Source: Eggerthellaceae bacterium (GTDB taxonomy: Bacteria; Actinomycetota; Coriobacteriia; Coriobacteriales; Eggerthellaceae). Taken from it: a stretch of DNA of 6,027 nucleotides. Of the stretch, positions 4,563 to 6,027 are shown piece by piece. The stretch covers positions 1-6,027 of the forward strand of contig DMNP01000029.1 in the NCBI GenBank assembly GCA_003452695.1, given 5' to 3'. The notes below the pieces were generated by a model, which worked only from the letters and a program-made list of their open reading frames with translations, did not search any database and had not been told where the DNA came from. Every line of letters begins with the position of its first letter. Position 1 is the first letter of the stretch. A program made the translations under genes and the position numbers.

Positions 4563-6027
4563 ATGAGGACCAATTTGCAAGTATCGAGGCGTGGCTTTCT
4601 CGCAGCTTTGGGGTTCACGGGAGTGGCGAGCGCGGCAATGGCGCTGACGGGATGCGGGCAATCCGGCCAGCAATCCGGCCAGCAGGACTCAGCTTCTGCG
4701 GCGTCGAGCACGGCCGAGGCTCGGCTGAGCGGAAGCCTCTCCGTCGACTCGGCAGCATGGCGCTACGATGCAGACAACGACGTGTATTACCAAATAGGGC
4801 TGCAGTACTGCGAAAACCCGCAAGCTCCCAGCTACGAGAGCATGGGTATCTACGTGCCGGGCGCCTACTTCGAAGCAACCGACAACGGCAACGGCACCTT
4901 CACCTGCACGCCGAGCTCGTCGGGCACCGTCGCCGGTTATACCGCTGCCACGGCGCCCATCGTCATGCCCATTAACACCGCGGGCTATTCTGCGCAGAGC
5001 GCCCCGAGCGAATACAGCTACAACGGGCTGGACAGCTATCTGCAGGCAGGCTTCGTATACGTGTACGCCGGTTGCCGGGGCAGGAAGATGAGCGACAGCG
5101 CCTGCGGAGCCGCACCTTGGGGCGTGACCGACCTGAAAGCGGCCGTGCGCACGCTGCGCTACAACGGAGACGCAATCCCCGGCAACAAGGACCGCATATT
5201 CAGCTTCGGGCATTCCGGAGGCGGTGCCCAAAGCCCGGTACTCGGCGCTTCGGGCGATGCCCCGGGCTACGAGGGCTACTTGTCCGCCATCGGCGCCCCG
5301 CTGAAGGACGCGAACGGCGCGGCGCTCTCGGACGCCATCTTCGGCGCCATGTGCTGGTGCCCGATAACGTGCCTGACGGAAGCCGATGCCGCCTACGAAT
5401 GGAACATGGGCCAGTTCGCCTCGACCGGAACGCGCGCCGAGGGCACGTTCACCCGCCAGCTGTCGAACGACCTGGCAGCATCGTACGCGGACTTCATCAA
5501 CGCGCTCGGCCTGACCGATGCAGCCGGCACCGCGCTGAAGCTCGAAAGCGGAGGCGAGGGAACGGCCACTTCCGGCAGCTACTACGACTACGTGAAGGGC
5601 CAAGTGGAAACTTCGCTGAACAACTTCCTGGCCGATACCTCGTTTCCCTATACGCCTTCGAACAGCTTCAACGCCGACATGGGCGCCGGAGGCGGCGGGC
5701 GAGGCGCAGATCGCTCGGGCGGCGCGCCCTCGGGCGACATGCCCTCCGGCGGCGCACCTTCGGGCGACAGGTCGTTCGGCGGCAGATCCGGCTCGGCTTC
5801 CGCAAGCGGAGACGAGACGACGTACGAGACGGCCGCTGCCTACATAGACGCGCTGAACGGCGATAACCCGTGGATAAACTTCGACGAAGCGGCGGGAACC
5901 GCCACGATAACGGGCCTCGCAGGTTTCGTTGCCGCATGCAAGCAGCCCAGCAAGGACGTCGGCGCCTTCGACGCGCTGGACCGCAGCCAAGCGGAAAACG
6001 AGGTGTTCGGCAACGAGAGCACCGAAG
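4563..6027 (+). CDS. Tat-exported lipoprotein alpha/beta-hydrolase, subtype B tannase-like, C-terminus cut
   Basis: The frame is open from ATG 4563 to the window end (488 codons), so the 3' part is missing. The N-terminus has a twin-arginine motif SRRGF (8-12), a hydrophobic stretch and a lipobox LTGC with Cys31, predicting Tat export and lipid anchoring outside the membrane. A Gln/Ser/Ala-rich linker follows to about 53. The catalytic domain shows an oxyanion-region segment YAGCRGR (168-174), the helix TDLKAAVRTLRYN (189-201) and the nucleophile elbow GHSGGGA with Ser218, then LGASGD and CPITCLTEADAAYEW (266-280). This layout recalls subtype B tannases such as Lactobacillus plantarum TanLp1, which carry GTSAGG at the elbow and hydrolyse gallate esters. 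By analogy the catalytic Asp and His would lie beyond the cut. Residues 374-416 form a Gly/Ser/Pro-rich insertion. It diverges from the importer operon. Substrate unproven: another phenolic or carboxylic ester is possible. Confidence 0.9.
   Translation, partial: MRTNLQVSRRGFLAALGFTGVASAAMALTGCGQSGQQSGQQDSASAASSTAEARLSGSLSVDSAAWRYDADNDVYYQIGLQYCENPQAPSYESMGIYVPGAYFEATDNGNGTFTCTPSSSGTVAGYTAATAPIVMPINTAGYSAQSAPSEYSYNGLDSYLQAGFVYVYAGCRGRKMSDSACGAAPWGVTDLKAAVRTLRYNGDAIPGNKDRIFSFGHSGGGAQSPVLGASGDAPGYEGYLSAIGAPLKDANGAALSDAIFGAMCWCPITCLTEADAAYEWNMGQFASTGTRAEGTFTRQLSNDLAASYADFINALGLTDAAGTALKLESGGEGTATSGSYYDYVKGQVETSLNNFLADTSFPYTPSNSFNADMGAGGGGRGADRSGGAPSGDMPSGGAPSGDRSFGGRSGSASASGDETTYETAAAYIDALNGDNPWINFDEAAGTATITGLAGFVAACKQPSKDVGAFDALDRSQAENEVFGNESTE
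4659..4682 (+). repeat. Tandem duplication of a 12-bp unit in the lipoprotein linker
   Basis: CAATCCGGCCAG occurs twice in direct succession and encodes QSGQ-QSGQ just after the lipid-anchored Cys31 of the hydrolase. It is in frame, so expansion or contraction would only change spacer length between membrane anchor and enzyme. Confidence 0.85.
5682..5810 (+). repeat. Gly/Ser/Pro-rich repeat insertion within the hydrolase
   Basis: Codons 374-416 encode a low-complexity stretch rich in Gly, Ser, Pro and Ala. It contains two copies of SGGAPSGD (residues 385-392 and 395-402; DNA 5715-5738 and 5745-5768) that are similar but not identical in DNA. It sits after the nucleophile region and before the expected acid/histidine part, probably as a disordered loop on the lid side. 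Confidence 0.8.

Noticed and set aside
5072..5866. A 264-codon plus-strand frame inside the hydrolase gene
   Set aside because: It is an Arg-rich alternate frame of a gene whose own frame has clear motifs.
4689..5990. A 433-codon minus-strand frame opposite the hydrolase gene
   Set aside because: It is an antisense shadow, Arg/Gly/Ala/Val-rich without motifs. The plus-strand frame has the signal peptide and catalytic elbow.

Overview
The window is high-GC DNA with compact genes. Two extracytoplasmic proteins carry twin-arginine lipoprotein signal peptides, one followed by a long Ser/Ala linker. Together with the Cys-rich anaerobe-type protein, this suggests an anaerobic actinobacterium of the Eggerthellaceae type (Eggerthella, Gordonibacter or relatives). 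That placement rests on style and family recognition, not on a database search.

Left part, minus strand, transcribed right to left from a promoter near 4118-4146: a complete ABC importer of the nitrate/sulfonate/taurine class and a following gene. The order is a Tat-type lipoprotein substrate-binding protein (2780-4060), an ATPase (1852-2631), a permease with two extra N-terminal membrane segments (836-1852) and, after a 115-bp gap, the start of a Cys-rich DUF5714-type protein (1-720, cut by the window edge). ATPase and permease overlap by one base. The two larger gaps inside the run hold strong GC-rich hairpins without U-tracts, more like mRNA processing or stability elements than terminators. 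The binding protein presumably captures a small ligand outside the membrane, the permease and ATPase import it, and the DUF5714 protein may act on or respond to it. The ligand cannot be read from the sequence.

Middle, 4061-4562: a divergent intergenic region of about 500 bp. It holds the importer promoter, a perfect inverted repeat over its -35 region (candidate operator), a 5'-UTR hairpin ending at the ribosome binding site, a -10 box and ribosome binding site for the rightward gene, and a stretch with a weakly coding-like frame that I could not assign.

Right part, plus strand: a Tat-exported lipoprotein alpha/beta-hydrolase resembling subtype B tannases (4563 to beyond the window end). It has a Gly-His-Ser-Gly-Gly nucleophile elbow and an unusual Gly/Ser/Pro repeat insertion. 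Its C-terminal part, where the acid and histidine of the triad are expected, lies outside the window.
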